Source of the DNA: Silicimonas sp.
GTDB taxonomy: Bacteria; Pseudomonadota; Alphaproteobacteria; Rhodobacterales; Rhodobacteraceae
Direction of reading: 5' to 3'
DNA length: 64,000 bases
Assembly (NCBI GenBank): GCA_022824525.1
Contig: JAJDZT010000044.1
Coordinates: 18,194 to 82,193, forward strand
Shown: piece after piece, positions 18,740 through 28,690 of the stretch
Position numbering within the stretch: position 1 is the stretch's first letter
Layout of the letters: the number at the start of each line of letters is the position of its first letter
Notes under the pieces: model-generated
What the model was told of the DNA's origin: nothing
Databases searched by the model: none
Seen by the model: the letters and a program-made list of their open reading frames with translations, nothing else
Position numbers and translations under genes: made by a program

Positions 18740-20908
18740 ATGCAAGAGCCAGAAATCACCGAAGACCTGATCGCCGCACACGGCTTCACGCCAAACGAGT
18801 ATCAGGAAGTCTTGCGCATCCTGAACCGGGAGCCGACCTTTACGGAACTGGGCATCTTCTCCGCGATGTGGAACGAGCACTGTTCCTACAAGTCGTCGAA
18901 GAAATGGCTTCGCACTCTGCCAACCGAAGGACCCCAGGTGATCTGTGGTCCGGGTGAAAATGCCGGCGTCGTCGATATTGGCGATGGGCAGGCCGTGGTC
19001 TTCAAGATGGAAAGCCACAACCACCCGTCCTACATCGAGCCCTACCAGGGCGCAGCAACTGGCGTTGGCGGCATCCTGCGCGACGTCTTCACGATGGGGG
19101 CACGGCCGATCGCGGCCATGAACGCCCTGTCATTCGGTGAGCCCGAGCACCCAAAAACGAAACGGCTTGTGGCCGGAGTGGTGGAAGGAATTGGCGGGTA
19201 TGGCAACGCGTTCGGCGTCCCGACCATAGGCGGCGAGGTGCGCTTCCATGCGGCGTATAATGGCAATTGCCTCGTGAATGCCTTTGCCGCAGGCCTCGCC
19301 GATGCCGACAAGATATTCTACTCGGCAGCCTCGGGCGTCGGCATGCCAGTCGTCTATCTCGGCGCCAAGACCGGGCGCGACGGGGTTGGCGGCGCCACCA
19401 TGGCCTCTGCCGAGTTCGACGAGACCATCGAAGAAAAACGACCCACCGTTCAGGTCGGCGACCCCTTCACGGAGAAGCGCCTGCTGGAAGCGTGTTTGGA
19501 ACTCATGAAGACCGGCGCCGTGATTTCCATTCAGGATATGGGGGCCGCTGGCCTCACGTGTTCCGCGGTTGAGATGGGGGACAAAGGCGGTCTCGGCGTT
19601 CAGCTGAACCTCGACGCTGTGCCACAGCGTGAAAGCGCCATGACTGCTTACGAGATGATGTTGTCGGAAAGCCAGGAGCGGATGCTCATGGTTCTGAACC
19701 CAGACCTCGAGGCCGAAGCAAAAGCAGTGTTCGAAAAATGGGATCTCGACTTCGCCATTGTGGGAGAGACACTGGCTGAAGACCGCTTCCTCATTCTTCA
19801 TGGGAACGAAGTGAAAGCGGATCTGCCACTCTCGAAGCTGTCTTCCACGGCACCGGAATACGACCGGCCATGGACCGAAACAGCAGCACCCGCCGCCTAT
19901 GCTCCAAGCGACGCTGTCGTGCAGATCGATCCGATCGATGGCCTGAAATCCCTGATTGGATCGCCCAATTACGCCCGCAAACATTGGGTTTGGGAACAAT
20001 ATGACAGTCAGGTCATGGCAGACACGGTTCAGGCACCCGGTCTTGGCGCAGGCGTGGTGCGAGTTCACGGGACCGAGAAGATGCTCGCATTCACGTCTGA
20101 TGTAACGCCCCGCTACGTGCGCGCGAACCCGGTTGAAGGCGGCAAGCAAGCGGTTGCGGAAGCCTATCGCAACCTGTCTGCAGTCGGCGCGAAACCACTT
20201 GCCACAACCGACAATATGAACTTCGGAAATCCGGAAAAGCCCGAGATCATGGGGCAGTTCGTTGGCGCCATCCAAGGGATCGGTGAAGCGTGCAAGGCAC
20301 TCGATATGCCCATCGTTTCCGGCAATGTCTCGCTCTACAATGAAACAGACGGCCAGCCCATTCTGCCCACCCCGACCATCGGCGCGGTTGGCTTGATCCC
20401 GTCCAACGATACACTGATTTCGGGCACGGCAGAGGATGGCGACTTCCTTCTTCTCGTCGGAGAGGCCGGAAGCCACCTCGGCCAGTCTGCCTTGTTGGCA
20501 GAAGCCTTCGGGCAATCCGAAGGCGATGCGCCGCCCGTAAACCTTGAGGCCGAGCGCAAGAACGGCACATTCATTCGCGATAACAACGCGCTGATCCATG
20601 CCGCCACCGACCTCTCGGACGGCGGCTTGGCATTGGCGGCCTTTGAAGTGTCGGACGCAGCAGGTATCGGTGTTTCGTTGGACACCGGCGATATCCCCGA
20701 ACTCTTTGGTGAGGACCAAGCACGCTACCTCATCGCATGTGGGTTCGATCAGGCCGAAGGTTTGATGATCGCCGCCGGTCAAGCCGGGGTCACCATTGCG
20801 CAAGTCGGCCGATTTGGCGGAGAGACTGTGAGCTTCGGCACCGCGTCCGCAGCTTTGACAGAGCTGTCAGAACTGTATCGTACGGCCTTTGCGGCGCAGG
20901 TCGCGTGA
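18740..20908 (+). CDS. purL: Phosphoribosylformylglycinamidine synthase subunit PurL
   Basis: 722 residues, the small PurL form that works with separate PurS and PurQ subunits in step four of purine synthesis (FGAR to FGAM, ATP-dependent). Landmarks: [12 protein letters not shown] near residue 45, [20 protein letters not shown] (about 93-112), [17 protein letters not shown] (about 257-273) and [15 protein letters not shown] near the C-terminus. purS and purQ are not nearby. The next gene starts at its stop codon. Confidence 0.98.
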   Translation: MQEPEITEDLIAAHGFTPNEYQEVLRILNREPTFTELGIFSAMWNEHCSYKSSKKWLRTLPTEGPQVICGPGENAGVVDIGDGQAVVFKMESHNHPSYIEPYQGAATGVGGILRDVFTMGARPIAAMNALSFGEPEHPKTKRLVAGVVEGIGGYGNAFGVPTIGGEVRFHAAYNGNCLVNAFAAGLADADKIFYSAASGVGMPVVYLGAKTGRDGVGGATMASAEFDETIEEKRPTVQVGDPFTEKRLLEACLELMKTGAVISIQDMGAAGLTCSAVEMGDKGGLGVQLNLDAVPQRESAMTAYEMMLSESQERMLMVLNPDLEAEAKAVFEKWDLDFAIVGETLAEDRFLILHGNEVKADLPLSKLSSTAPEYDRPWTETAAPAAYAPSDAVVQIDPIDGLKSLIGSPNYARKHWVWEQYDSQVMADTVQAPGLGAGVVRVHGTEKMLAFTSDVTPRYVRANPVEGGKQAVAEAYRNLSAVGAKPLATTDNMNFGNPEKPEIMGQFVGAIQGIGEACKALDMPIVSGNVSLYNETDGQPILPTPTIGAVGLIPSNDTLISGTAEDGDFLLLVGEAGSHLGQSALLAEAFGQSEGDAPPVNLEAERKNGTFIRDNNALIHAATDLSDGGLALAAFEVSDAAGIGVSLDTGDIPELFGEDQARYLIACGFDQAEGLMIAAGQAGVTIAQVGRFGGETVSFGTASAALTELSELYRTAFAAQVA

Positions 20909-21537
20909 CCGGGACGCGCATCAATCTCGCGGACTGGCCTCGAGCGGATCAATTCCGCTTCTTTCGTGGCTATGATCGGCCCCATTACGCGATCACGGTT
21001 CGGCTGAACGTGACCAAGTTGATGGAAGCTCGCGCAAGCACGGGCGTCTCCCCATTCAGACATACGATCTGGGCGGTCGGGAAAGGTCTGCATGCGGTGC
21101 CCGAACTCTGCATGCGGTTCAAGGGTGACGTCGTCACGCAATACCGAAGGTTGCTTCTTTCACCCACTATCCCATTGGAAAATGGTGATTTCCGATACAC
21201 GTACATCGCTTGGAATCCTGACGCGACCCGGTTCGACGGACATGCGGCCGAGAAGATTTCCGAGGTGCGAGAAGGCGCACCGCTCAACGCGAATGACGGG
21301 ACAATCGAAGATGTGGCCTACCTGTCCTGCATGCCTTGGCTGGACTACACCTCCCTCGACAACGCGCTCCCCGGCCCGGACGACTGCATTCCACGGGTGA
21401 CTTGGGGAAAGATCGTTGAATCCGCAAAGGGTCACGAAATGGCCATGACCCTCCAAGTACACCATGCGTTGGTCGATGGCCGCCAGGTCGGTCAGTTCTT
21501 TGAGGCCACCGAGGCCGCACTTGCGGAATTCAACTGA
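20905..21537 (+). CDS. Chloramphenicol-acetyltransferase-like protein
   Basis: 210 residues, GTG start within the purL stop (GTGA overlap). The CAT signature [14 protein letters not shown] lies near the C-terminus; H in HHALVDG would be the catalytic histidine. The N-terminal [14 protein letters not shown] is typical of the family. It could be an acetyltransferase for a metabolite rather than a true antibiotic-resistance enzyme; the genomic place behind purL gives no hint of drug resistance. Confidence 0.88.
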   Translation: MTGTRINLADWPRADQFRFFRGYDRPHYAITVRLNVTKLMEARASTGVSPFRHTIWAVGKGLHAVPELCMRFKGDVVTQYRRLLLSPTIPLENGDFRYTYIAWNPDATRFDGHAAEKISEVREGAPLNANDGTIEDVAYLSCMPWLDYTSLDNALPGPDDCIPRVTWGKIVESAKGHEMAMTLQVHHALVDGRQVGQFFEATEAALAEFN

Positions 21538-21602
21538 CGCAACGCGCCTTGCGGGCACCCTGCCCCGGCCCTAGATTGCACGGAAAGAGGAGCACGTCGC
21601 CC

Positions 21603-21839
21603 ATGCCAATGCAGGCCCATGAGATTGAAGCGCTGCTGCGCGAGAGCTTTCCCGATGCTGAAATCGAGGTAGGCGGCAGCGATGGCGTGCATATGTCTGC
21701 GTTGGTGGTGGACGAGAGCTTTCGGGGCCAGAACCGTGTGCAACAACAACGCGCCGTTTACGCCGCTTTGAAGGGTAAGATGGATGGCCCGGATGGTGAA
21801 TTGCACGCGCTGGCGCTGACAACGCGCGCACCCGAGTAA
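21603..21839 (+). CDS. BolA family protein
   Basis: 78 residues. The pattern [30 protein letters not shown] is that of BolA, with the conserved histidine in GVHMSA as a possible Fe-S ligand. Such BolA proteins pair with CGFS monothiol glutaredoxins, and that partner is the next gene (29 bases away). The start is the ATG after AGGAGCACGTCGCCC; an in-frame upstream codon lacks homology-like sequence. Confidence 0.92.
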   Translation: MPMQAHEIEALLRESFPDAEIEVGGSDGVHMSALVVDESFRGQNRVQQQRAVYAALKGKMDGPDGELHALALTTRAPE

Positions 21840-21868
21840 CAAAGAGACATTCCGTACGGGAGACCGAG

Positions 21869-22228
21869 ATGACCGCTGAAACCCAGATCAAGGAAACCGT
21901 CGACGCGAACGACGTCGTGCTGTTCATGAAAGGCACGAAGACCATGCCACAATGCGGGTTTTCCTCGCGCGTGGCCGGCGTTCTGAATTTCATGGGCGTC
22001 GAATACACAGACGTCAACGTGCTTGCCGATGATGGTATCCGGCAGGGGATCAAAGATTTCTCCGATTGGCCGACCATCCCGCAACTCTACGTGAAAGGCG
22101 AGTTTATCGGCGGCTGCGATATCGTGACCGAGATGACCTTGTCCGGCGAACTCGACCAGTTGTTCGACGACAAGGGCGTTGGGTACAACAAGGAAGCCGC
22201 CGACCAAATCCGTGAACACAACGGATAA
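21869..22228 (+). CDS. grxD: Monothiol glutaredoxin, Grx4 family
   Basis: 119 residues with the CGFS active site ([10 protein letters not shown], about residues 27-36) and the [19 protein letters not shown] glutathione-binding stretch. CGFS glutaredoxins carry a [2Fe-2S] cluster bridged by glutathione and with BolA act in iron-sulfur trafficking or iron sensing. Placement directly after bolA fits that complex. Confidence 0.96.
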   Translation: MTAETQIKETVDANDVVLFMKGTKTMPQCGFSSRVAGVLNFMGVEYTDVNVLADDGIRQGIKDFSDWPTIPQLYVKGEFIGGCDIVTEMTLSGELDQLFDDKGVGYNKEAADQIREHNG

Positions 22229-22520
22229 ACCGTTGTACGTTGTCACAGTGACGTTCCGGATCAAACCGGAGCATGCGGATGAGTTTCTGAACGCAATGCG
22301 CGAAAACGCCCGGCTCTCGTTGGAACTGGAGCCGGGATGTCATCGTTTCGATGTGGCTCTGGGAGAAGACGGGCCCGAAACGATCTTCCTTTATGAACTT
22401 TATTCCGATCGCGCGGCCTTCGATGCGCATCTGGCCGCCGAGCACTTCAAATCCTTCGGTGCCACCGTGACGGACTGGGTCGCATCGAAGGATGTTGCGT
22501 GTTACGTACTGCCAACCTGA
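22212..22520 (+). CDS. Antibiotic biosynthesis monooxygenase (ABM) domain protein
   Basis: 102 residues from a GTG inside the glutaredoxin gene; a TTG at 22233 is an alternative. The ABM fold is shown by [30 protein letters not shown] and [22 protein letters not shown], as in LsrG/YgiN-type small monooxygenases or isomerases. Co-transcribed with bolA and grxD; the substrate is unknown. Confidence 0.88.
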   Translation: MNTTDKPLYVVTVTFRIKPEHADEFLNAMRENARLSLELEPGCHRFDVALGEDGPETIFLYELYSDRAAFDAHLAAEHFKSFGATVTDWVASKDVACYVLPT

Positions 22521-22523
22521 GTG

Positions 22524-24146
22524 TCAGGAGGCACGCTTTCCCGGCATCGGCTCAACACCAAATGTTTTGCGCAGATGTTCGTTGAAGTAGTCCTTCAATA
22601 CCGGGAACGCGTCGACCATTTGCAGATACGTCTCGCGATCCAGCAGAAGCACCTTGGTGTCCTCCAAAGCACGCACGGTTGACCGCCGCAGGTTTTCGCC
22701 AACCAGAATGCCGTCCCCGAAGTGATCACCCTTTCCAAGCCTCAAAACGGTTTCTTCACCGTTTCCATCGCCCTGACGCAGCTCTACCGCACCAGACACG
22801 ATAGAATAGACGCCGTCCGCGCGGTTTCCGGCCTCATAGATCCGGTCACCGGCCTTGTAATGCACATAGCGGGACACGGGCGGCTCAGCGCCTTTCAACT
22901 GCACGACTGACCGCGCCGAAAGCGCATCCATCATCCAGTTCAGAAGCACACGCACCTTGGTGCTGAAGCCCGGCAGGAAGCCGACGTAGTAGGCACGCCA
23001 GAGAAGCCATGCGGGAAAGCCAGAGATCTTCATGCCCCAGACCTCAGCCACGCCTCGACGCGCACCAAGCGAAGCAAGCGCACCTTGTGATTTGTAGACA
23101 AACGGCTTGAGCGGATTGCCTGCGACCGAGGCCGCTATGTTGGCGGCAAGGCACCTCGCCTCACGCACGGCAAACTGGGCGGTCGGTGGCGCAAAGTCAT
23201 CGCGAGCCTCCGCCCCCTCTTTCATTGGAATGAGCGCACAGTCACCAATAGACCAGATATTGTCCCGGCCCTTCGCATTCAGGCTACGCTCCACGACGAT
23301 CTTGCCAGCCTGTTGTTCGAGCGGCATGTCCCGTACCACCGGGGACGGCGCATTGCCGATGGTGGCAACGATGGTCCGGGTCGGGATTTCAGTTCCGTCA
23401 GAGAGTGTCAGAAGTGTACCGGTCGCAGAGGCCACACCCTTGCCCAGCATGATCTCGATTCCACGCTCCTCAAGCCTCCTGCGCGCGTACCGGCCAAGGC
23501 TCTCCGGCAATTCGCCTAGCACACGATCCGCGAACTCCACCACGACCACGCGCACCTCTTCGGGAGACACGTTGGGATAGAATTTCAGCGAGCGGTCGAT
23601 GAGTTCCTTCATCTCTCCCACGGTTTCAACACCGGAGAAGCCCGCACCGACCACAGTGAAAGTCAGCGCCTCGCGCTTGACCTCGGGAAGGCTGGTGATT
23701 TCGGCATGTTCCAGCTTTTCAATCACGTGGTTCCTCAGGCGTCGCGCGTCCTCCAGATGCTTCATGGTCAGCGCGTGGTCGGCCAATCCCGGCACGCGGG
23801 ACAGGTCGACGACCTGGCCCATGGCCACAACGAGATGATCATAAGACACCTCTGTCGGACGACGCTGGACACCTTGGAATACGGTCACGATCTGGCGCTC
23901 AACATCCACGCTGTGTACCCGCGCCTTGCGGACGAAAACTCCCTTGAGGAGCGCGCGAAGGGGCGTGACAGCATGCGGTGCCGTGATCGAACCTGCCGCC
24001 ACTTCTGGCAGCAATGGTTGGAAGACGAAGTAGTTTTCTTCGCTGATCAACTCGACCTCGGCATTATCGCCGAGCCGTTTCTTGACTTCACGTGCCGCGA
24101 ATAGCCCCGCAAAGCCGCCCCCAAGGATGAGAATACGCTGTACCAT
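22524..24146 (-). CDS. NDH-2-like NADH dehydrogenase fused to cyclic-nucleotide-binding domain
   Basis: 540 residues. The first part (about 1-415) is a type II NADH dehydrogenase-like flavoprotein: FAD motif GGGFAGLFAA (residues 9-18), FQPLLPEVAAG, NAD motif VVGAGFSGVETVGEM (about 166-180), and a second FAD contact IWSIGDCA. The C-terminal part (about 425-535) is a cyclic-nucleotide-binding domain: YKAGDRIYEAGNRADGVYSI, then FGDGILV and RRSTVRAL at the phosphate-binding cassette position. In that cassette the usual FGE glutamate is aspartate. NDH-2 enzymes pass electrons from NADH to quinone at the membrane face; the extra domain suggests nucleotide control. See finding. Confidence 0.92.
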   Translation of the reverse strand: MVQRILILGGGFAGLFAAREVKKRLGDNAEVELISEENYFVFQPLLPEVAAGSITAPHAVTPLRALLKGVFVRKARVHSVDVERQIVTVFQGVQRRPTEVSYDHLVVAMGQVVDLSRVPGLADHALTMKHLEDARRLRNHVIEKLEHAEITSLPEVKREALTFTVVGAGFSGVETVGEMKELIDRSLKFYPNVSPEEVRVVVVEFADRVLGELPESLGRYARRRLEERGIEIMLGKGVASATGTLLTLSDGTEIPTRTIVATIGNAPSPVVRDMPLEQQAGKIVVERSLNAKGRDNIWSIGDCALIPMKEGAEARDDFAPPTAQFAVREARCLAANIAASVAGNPLKPFVYKSQGALASLGARRGVAEVWGMKISGFPAWLLWRAYYVGFLPGFSTKVRVLLNWMMDALSARSVVQLKGAEPPVSRYVHYKAGDRIYEAGNRADGVYSIVSGAVELRQGDGNGEETVLRLGKGDHFGDGILVGENLRRSTVRALEDTKVLLLDRETYLQMVDAFPVLKDYFNEHLRKTFGVEPMPGKRAS

Positions 24147-24216
24147 GATGAAACCCTTTCTGACTGTTACTTAGGAACGATCAGTAAGAATTTCAAAAAA
24201 CTTTTTTATTTCAATA

Positions 24217-24232
24217 GCATACGATTGTATGC
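24217..24232. promoter_or_regulatory. Inverted repeat upstream of NDH-2-like gene
   Basis: GCATAC-GATT-GTATGC, perfect six-base arms, 70 bases upstream of the NDH-2-like start and just past the zapA stop. It is followed by an A/T-rich palindrome (AAAAAAC-TTTTTT). It could be an operator or a weak transcript end for zapA; it lacks a clean T tail. Confidence 0.35.
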
Positions 24233-24237
24233 AGTGG

Positions 24238-24639
24238 CTACCCTGCCGCGCGCATCTTCTCTTCGGCAGCCTCGGCAAGCGCTTCAGCGCGAGCGGCAAG
24301 TTCGGCCATGGTTTCGCTGACTTCTGTTGGAATCACCGCGATTTCACGGGTTTCCGGTTCTGGCTTCGGACGGTTCTGAAGCTCTTCGATCCACGCTTCC
24401 TGTTGCGCAATCTTGTCTTCCATCGTCTTCATCTGATCTTCCGACCCGGCGTGCTTGTCGGCCAGCATAAGCCCGGCCATCAGCAGCATACGGGATTCTG
24501 GCAAACGACCGATCTGCTCCATTAGCGATTTCGCTTCATTGTCGAGCAGGTCCGCAGCCGATTGCAGGAAATGCTCCTCACCTTCCTGGCACGCAACCGC
24601 AAAGGTACGGCCCCCGATCTGGATATTCACTTCCGGCAT
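24238..24639 (-). CDS. zapA: Cell division protein ZapA
   Basis: 133 residues. An N-terminal ZapA head (VNIQIGGRTFAVACQEGEE, then LQSAADLLDNEAKSLMEQIG), followed by a long helix that would form the coiled-coil stalk. ZapA cross-links FtsZ filaments at the division ring. The next gene upstream starts a likely two-gene operon, only one base apart; a CtrA box precedes that operon. Confidence 0.93.
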   Translation of the reverse strand: MPEVNIQIGGRTFAVACQEGEEHFLQSAADLLDNEAKSLMEQIGRLPESRMLLMAGLMLADKHAGSEDQMKTMEDKIAQQEAWIEELQNRPKPEPETREIAVIPTEVSETMAELAARAEALAEAAEEKMRAAG

Positions 24640-24640
24640 C

Positions 24641-25102
24641 TCAGGCTTCCTTCAAAATGGGTTCAAGGGTGGCGAGGATGTCTTCTATCTCTGCCCGTTC
24701 CGTGGCGCGCGCCGCACGCAGGCTCTCAATCTCTGTCACCATTGCCGAATTGACGAGCTCGGGGTCAGCGACGCCGTTTGCATTCGCCTCACGAAGCGCT
24801 CCGTTGGACTTTCGGAGTTCTTCGTTCACACCCTTGATCTGCTGCAACTCCGCGTCCCGGGTTTCCAGAGCCTTGGAAAGCTCCGCAACCTTGGCTTCCA
24901 GCCCAGCCACAGTCTTTTCCTGTGTCTCCTTGATGGCCCGCACCCGCTCTTCGAGCTGCTGGTTCGCCACCCGCTCGGCTTCGAGCTCGGCCTTCAGGGC
25001 TTCCGAGTCGCCGCCCTCGCCCGCCCCGAGCTTGTCGAGCGCCTGCTGCGCCCGATCAAGAGCCGCCGTAATCCGGCGTTCGTAATCTGAAATATTGTCC
25101 AT
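24641..25102 (-). CDS. Coiled-coil protein upstream of zapA
   Basis: 153 residues, almost entirely predicted coiled coil (heptad-like runs from about residue 38 to 110, rich in E, A, L), no signal peptide or membrane helix. It is one base from zapA and shares its promoter region, so it may be a ZapB-like partner that binds ZapA. The sequence resemblance to ZapB is only of coiled-coil type; function is inferred from context. Confidence 0.82.
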   Translation of the reverse strand: MDNISDYERRITAALDRAQQALDKLGAGEGGDSEALKAELEAERVANQQLEERVRAIKETQEKTVAGLEAKVAELSKALETRDAELQQIKGVNEELRKSNGALREANANGVADPELVNSAMVTEIESLRAARATERAEIEDILATLEPILKEA

Positions 25103-25135
25103 GCCTTGTCCCAGCCATCTTGTTGTTCCGGCCCG

Positions 25136-25150
25136 TTAATCTCCCGTTAA
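25136..25150. promoter_or_regulatory. CtrA box upstream of coiled-coil/zapA operon
   Basis: TTAA-TCTCCCG-TTAA, an exact match to the CtrA consensus TTAA-N7-TTAA, within a tandem repeat of CCCGTTAATCT. It lies 34 bases upstream of the minus-strand start at 25102 and 163 upstream of tkt, so it most likely controls the division operon. Confidence 0.68.
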
Positions 25151-25312
25151 TCTATCGAATCGCGGGCCAGTCAGAGGTTTGCGCAATAGAATAGCGGAAC
25201 GCCAACATGATTCATCCCCCCTTTGACAGTGATCCGCGACCCGTCCCTTGCGCTCTGGCCCGGGGCTGCTATCAACCCGCCAAAGCGCATACAGGCACGG
25301 GGGACGACCGAC

Positions 25313-27331
25313 ATGGATATCGCCACACTCAAGGAACTTCATCCGGACCATTTTGCGAAAGCAACAGCCATTCGCGCGCTGTCGATGGACGCGGTTCAGG
25401 CCGCAAATTCCGGGCACCCGGGCATGCCGATGGGGATGGCCGATGTGGCGACCGTCCTCTTTGAAAAGCACCTTACGTTCGATGCGTCCGCGCCTGACTG
25501 GGCTGACCGCGACCGGTTCATTCTGTCAGCTGGCCACGGGTCGATGCTGCTTTATGCGCTTCTCCATCTGACCGGCTACGAGGATATGACACTCGAGCAG
25601 GTGAAGAACTTCCGTCAGCTTGGTTCGATCACGGCTGGCCACCCGGAATACGGGTATGCCAAGGGAATCGAAACAACAACCGGCCCCTTGGGACAAGGGA
25701 TTGCAAACGCCGTTGGTTTCGCGATGGCCGAAGAGGCTTTGCGTGCGAAGTTCGGAAAAAAGGTCGTCGACCACTACACCTATGTCATCGCGGGCGATGG
25801 TTGCCTTATGGAAGGCATAAGCCAGGAAGCCATTGGGCTGGCCGGCATGCAGAAACTCTCGAAGCTGATCGTGCTTTGGGATGACAACAACATCTCGATC
25901 GATGGCGAAATCGGTCTGTCTGACGTGACCGATCAACAAAAGCGCTTCCACGCCAGCGGCTGGCAGGTTCTTGAATGCGACGGGCATGATCCGGAAGACA
26001 TCGACAAAGCGCTTGTCAAAGCGAAGTCCTCCAAAAAACCGACGATGATCGCCTGCAAAACGCATATCGGTTACGGGTCCCCCAATCGGCAGGACACTGC
26101 AAAGGCCCACGGCTCACCACTTGGCGACGAAGAAATCGCTCTCGTGCGTGATGCCTACGGATGGCCACATGCCCCCTTCGATATCCCGAGTGACATTCTC
26201 GGCGCGTGGCGGTCCATCGGCGCCCGAGGCGCGGAGGCACGCGGCGAATGGGAAACGCGTTTCGCCAACCTCTCGGCATCCCGCCAGAAGGAGTTCCAAA
26301 GGGTCATGGCCGGCGAAGCGCCACGCAAGCTTGCCTCCACCGTTCGCGCGCTGAAAAAGCAACTGTCCGAAACACAACCAAAGGTGGCCACCCGCAAGGC
26401 GTCTGAAATGGCGTTGGAAGTTCTCAATCCAGTCGTTCCGGAAACTCTTGGTGGATCGGCGGACCTAACCGGTTCCAACAACACGAAGACAGCCGATCTC
26501 GGTATCTTCAATCCAGAAAACCGGAAGGGCCGTTACGTGCACTATGGGATCCGCGAGCATGGAATGGCAGCGGCAATGAACGGCCTCGCACTTCACGGCG
26601 GCATCAAGCCATACGGAGGTACGTTCCTGTGCTTCACAGACTATGCGCGCGGTTCGATGCGACTGTCGGCACTCATGGAAGTCCCGGTCACATATGTCAT
26701 GACCCACGATTCAATCGGATTGGGCGAAGACGGACCTACGCACCAACCGGTCGAGCAATTGGCAATGCTGCGGGCCACGCCGAACATCAACGTGTTCCGC
26801 CCTGCAGACGCAGTTGAGACCGCCGAAGCGTGGGAATTGGCGCTTTCGTCGGAGAAGACACCCTCGGTGCTCGCGTTGTCGCGCCAAGGCCTGCCGACCG
26901 TCCGCACCGAACACAAGACAAAGAACTTGTCCGCCCAAGGCGCTTACATCCTCGCCGAAGCCGAAGGCAAACGACGCGCAATCCTCTTGGCAACCGGCTC
27001 GGAGGTCGAGATTGCCATGAAAGCCCGTGACATGTTGCAGGCCGAAGGGATCGGCACACGTGTCGTCTCCATGCCGTGCTGGGAACTCTTTGAAGAACAG
27101 GACGAAAAGTACCGTCGTAAAGTTCTGCCCGCAGGACCTGTTCGCGTGGCAATCGAAGCCGCGATCCGCTTTGGATGGGACCGCTGGCTCTACGGCGAGA
27201 GAGGACGTCGCGAGAAGGGCTCATATGTCGGAATGCACGGATTTGGCGCGTCGGCACCGGCCGGAGATCTCTACAAGCATTTCAACATCACGCCGGAAGC
27301 TGTGGTACAGTCCGTCAAAGACATGCTTTGA
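25313..27331 (+). CDS. tkt: Transketolase
   Basis: 672 residues. Thiamine diphosphate enzyme of the pentose phosphate pathway, moving two-carbon units between sugar phosphates. Landmarks: [13 protein letters not shown] near the start, the ThDP/Mg motif [13 protein letters not shown] followed by [10 protein letters not shown] (about 155-190), the pyrimidine-binding region with [32 protein letters not shown] and a C-terminal [15 protein letters not shown]. The ATG at 25313 is preceded by a gap; an in-frame upstream start lacks family sequence. Confidence 0.98.
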   Translation: MDIATLKELHPDHFAKATAIRALSMDAVQAANSGHPGMPMGMADVATVLFEKHLTFDASAPDWADRDRFILSAGHGSMLLYALLHLTGYEDMTLEQVKNFRQLGSITAGHPEYGYAKGIETTTGPLGQGIANAVGFAMAEEALRAKFGKKVVDHYTYVIAGDGCLMEGISQEAIGLAGMQKLSKLIVLWDDNNISIDGEIGLSDVTDQQKRFHASGWQVLECDGHDPEDIDKALVKAKSSKKPTMIACKTHIGYGSPNRQDTAKAHGSPLGDEEIALVRDAYGWPHAPFDIPSDILGAWRSIGARGAEARGEWETRFANLSASRQKEFQRVMAGEAPRKLASTVRALKKQLSETQPKVATRKASEMALEVLNPVVPETLGGSADLTGSNNTKTADLGIFNPENRKGRYVHYGIREHGMAAAMNGLALHGGIKPYGGTFLCFTDYARGSMRLSALMEVPVTYVMTHDSIGLGEDGPTHQPVEQLAMLRATPNINVFRPADAVETAEAWELALSSEKTPSVLALSRQGLPTVRTEHKTKNLSAQGAYILAEAEGKRRAILLATGSEVEIAMKARDMLQAEGIGTRVVSMPCWELFEEQDEKYRRKVLPAGPVRVAIEAAIRFGWDRWLYGERGRREKGSYVGMHGFGASAPAGDLYKHFNITPEAVVQSVKDML

Positions 27332-27420
27332 GCGCCGGACCCGGCGCTTGAAACACGAATTGCGCCGACGCATGACGCGTTTGCGGACAGACAACAACGC
27401 AAAGGGTGCCAGAACACGGC

Positions 27421-27798
27421 ATGGCAGCAGATCGACCGCTTGAAGGGTACAGCATTCTTCTTTTGGAAGATGAGCTCTTTATTGCGGCCGCCTTGCGGGA
27501 ACATCTCTTGATGGCGGGTGCGGCCCATGTCGAGACCCCCACAACGGTCTCCGCCGCAGAAAGCTGCCTTTCCGAAACGAAGATAGACGCTGCCATCCTC
27601 GACATCGTTCTGCCGGATGGCGACACGCGCGGGCTTGCCGAGAAACTTGCGGGGCAAGGCGTACGCGTGATCTTTCATTCCGGCCATTTGCGACCGGAGT
27701 GGCTTGACGGGACGCTTGGGGACGCCATTTTCCTTCAAAAGCCAAGTGATGCAGACGCAATTGTTGCAGCGATTGCGGGGCAGTCCGAAGGCGGCTAG
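27421..27798 (+). CDS. Receiver-only response regulator
   Basis: 125 residues. A single CheY-type receiver: acidic pair ED near residue 16, phospho-acceptor D61 in DAAILDIVLPDG, and K in FLQKPSD. There is no output domain. A GTG at 27406 directly behind AAAGG is an alternative start. No kinase gene adjoins it. Similar single-receiver proteins in alphaproteobacteria act in phosphorelays. Confidence 0.87.
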   Translation: MAADRPLEGYSILLLEDELFIAAALREHLLMAGAAHVETPTTVSAAESCLSETKIDAAILDIVLPDGDTRGLAEKLAGQGVRVIFHSGHLRPEWLDGTLGDAIFLQKPSDADAIVAAIAGQSEGG

Positions 27799-27896
27799 CC
27801 GGCAAACTCTCCAATCCAAAAAAATTTTCCCTGCCTTGTCGAAAACCGATCAGGCCGCGCGTCCTTGGGGTATCTCCAACAAGAGGACGACCCAAG

Positions 27897-28286
27897 ATGG
27901 CACCGACAATCACCGCAACATACGCAGCGATCACGGCGATCCTTTTCATTGGAATGTCCGCCTATGTCATCGCCATGCGGGCAAAAACCAATGTTGCGCT
28001 CGGGGATGGTGGAAACCCGACCATGCTGCTCGCCATACGCCGCCATGGAAACATGACCGAATACGCGCCCTTCGCGCTCTTGATGATGGGTTTGGCGGAA
28101 ATGCTGGGCCTCGGCGGCGCATGGCTGCACATCAGCGGAACGGCCTTGATCGTTGGCCGCGCCATCCATCCCCTCGGTCTCCATATCAGCGAAGGCAGCA
28201 TTATCCCCCGGGTTGCGGGCACGCTCGCGACGATGGCTGCCATTCTCATTCCAACTGCCGCGATCCTGTACACAGCACTTGCCTGA
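27897..28286 (+). CDS. MAPEG family membrane protein
   Basis: 129 residues, four membrane helices. The RRHGNMTEYAPFALLMMGLAE stretch around residues 48-68 is the MAPEG signature (glutathione/eicosanoid-metabolising membrane proteins). In bacteria the activity is mostly untested. It sits just upstream of the YCII/sigma gene pair, 44 bases apart. Confidence 0.9.
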   Translation: MAPTITATYAAITAILFIGMSAYVIAMRAKTNVALGDGGNPTMLLAIRRHGNMTEYAPFALLMMGLAEMLGLGGAWLHISGTALIVGRAIHPLGLHISEGSIIPRVAGTLATMAAILIPTAAILYTALA

Positions 28287-28330
28287 ACGCCTGCGCGGCG
28301 CAAAACTCATCCCAACCGAAAGGAAAGACC

Positions 28331-28690
28331 ATGAAATACATTGCTCTGATTTACGCGGAGGATGGCAGCAGCCCTGCCCCTGGGGAGCCGGAATTCGACG
28401 AGTACATGCAAGGGTACTATGGAGCGACCAAGACATTCCAAGAGACGGGCGTGATGCTGGGCGGCGAAGCCCTTCAAGACACCTCGACCGCCACTTCGAT
28501 CCGGATCCGGAACGGTAAGACCGAGACCATGGACGGCCCTTTTGCCGAAACCAAGGAAAAGCTGGGGGGCTATTACTTGCTGGATTGCAAGGATTTGGAC
28601 CAGGCCATCGAAATGGCGTCCCTTATTCCTGATGCCAAGTACGGTACCGTCGAACTTCGGCCGATCATGGAAATCCCGGATCAGCCATGA
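28331..28690 (+). CDS. YCII/DGPF-domain protein
   Basis: 119 residues. MKYIALIYAED start, the MDGPFAETKEKLGGYYLLD motif that names the DGPF/PhnB-YCII group, and a final VELRPIME. AGGAAAG precedes the ATG. In many genomes such small proteins are encoded next to ECF42-type sigma factors and were proposed as part of their regulation; that is the case here, with a four-base overlap with the sigma gene. Confidence 0.93.
   Translation: MKYIALIYAEDGSSPAPGEPEFDEYMQGYYGATKTFQETGVMLGGEALQDTSTATSIRIRNGKTETMDGPFAETKEKLGGYYLLDCKDLDQAIEMASLIPDAKYGTVELRPIMEIPDQP

Noticed and set aside
19130..20803. 557-residue open frame on the minus strand opposite purL
   Set aside because: Fully inside purL, a clear essential gene; a shadow frame with many C and H residues and no domain.
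27704..28330. Long in-frame extension upstream of the DGPF gene
   Set aside because: It crosses the MAPEG gene in another frame; AGGAAAG and the family start fix the ATG at 28331.
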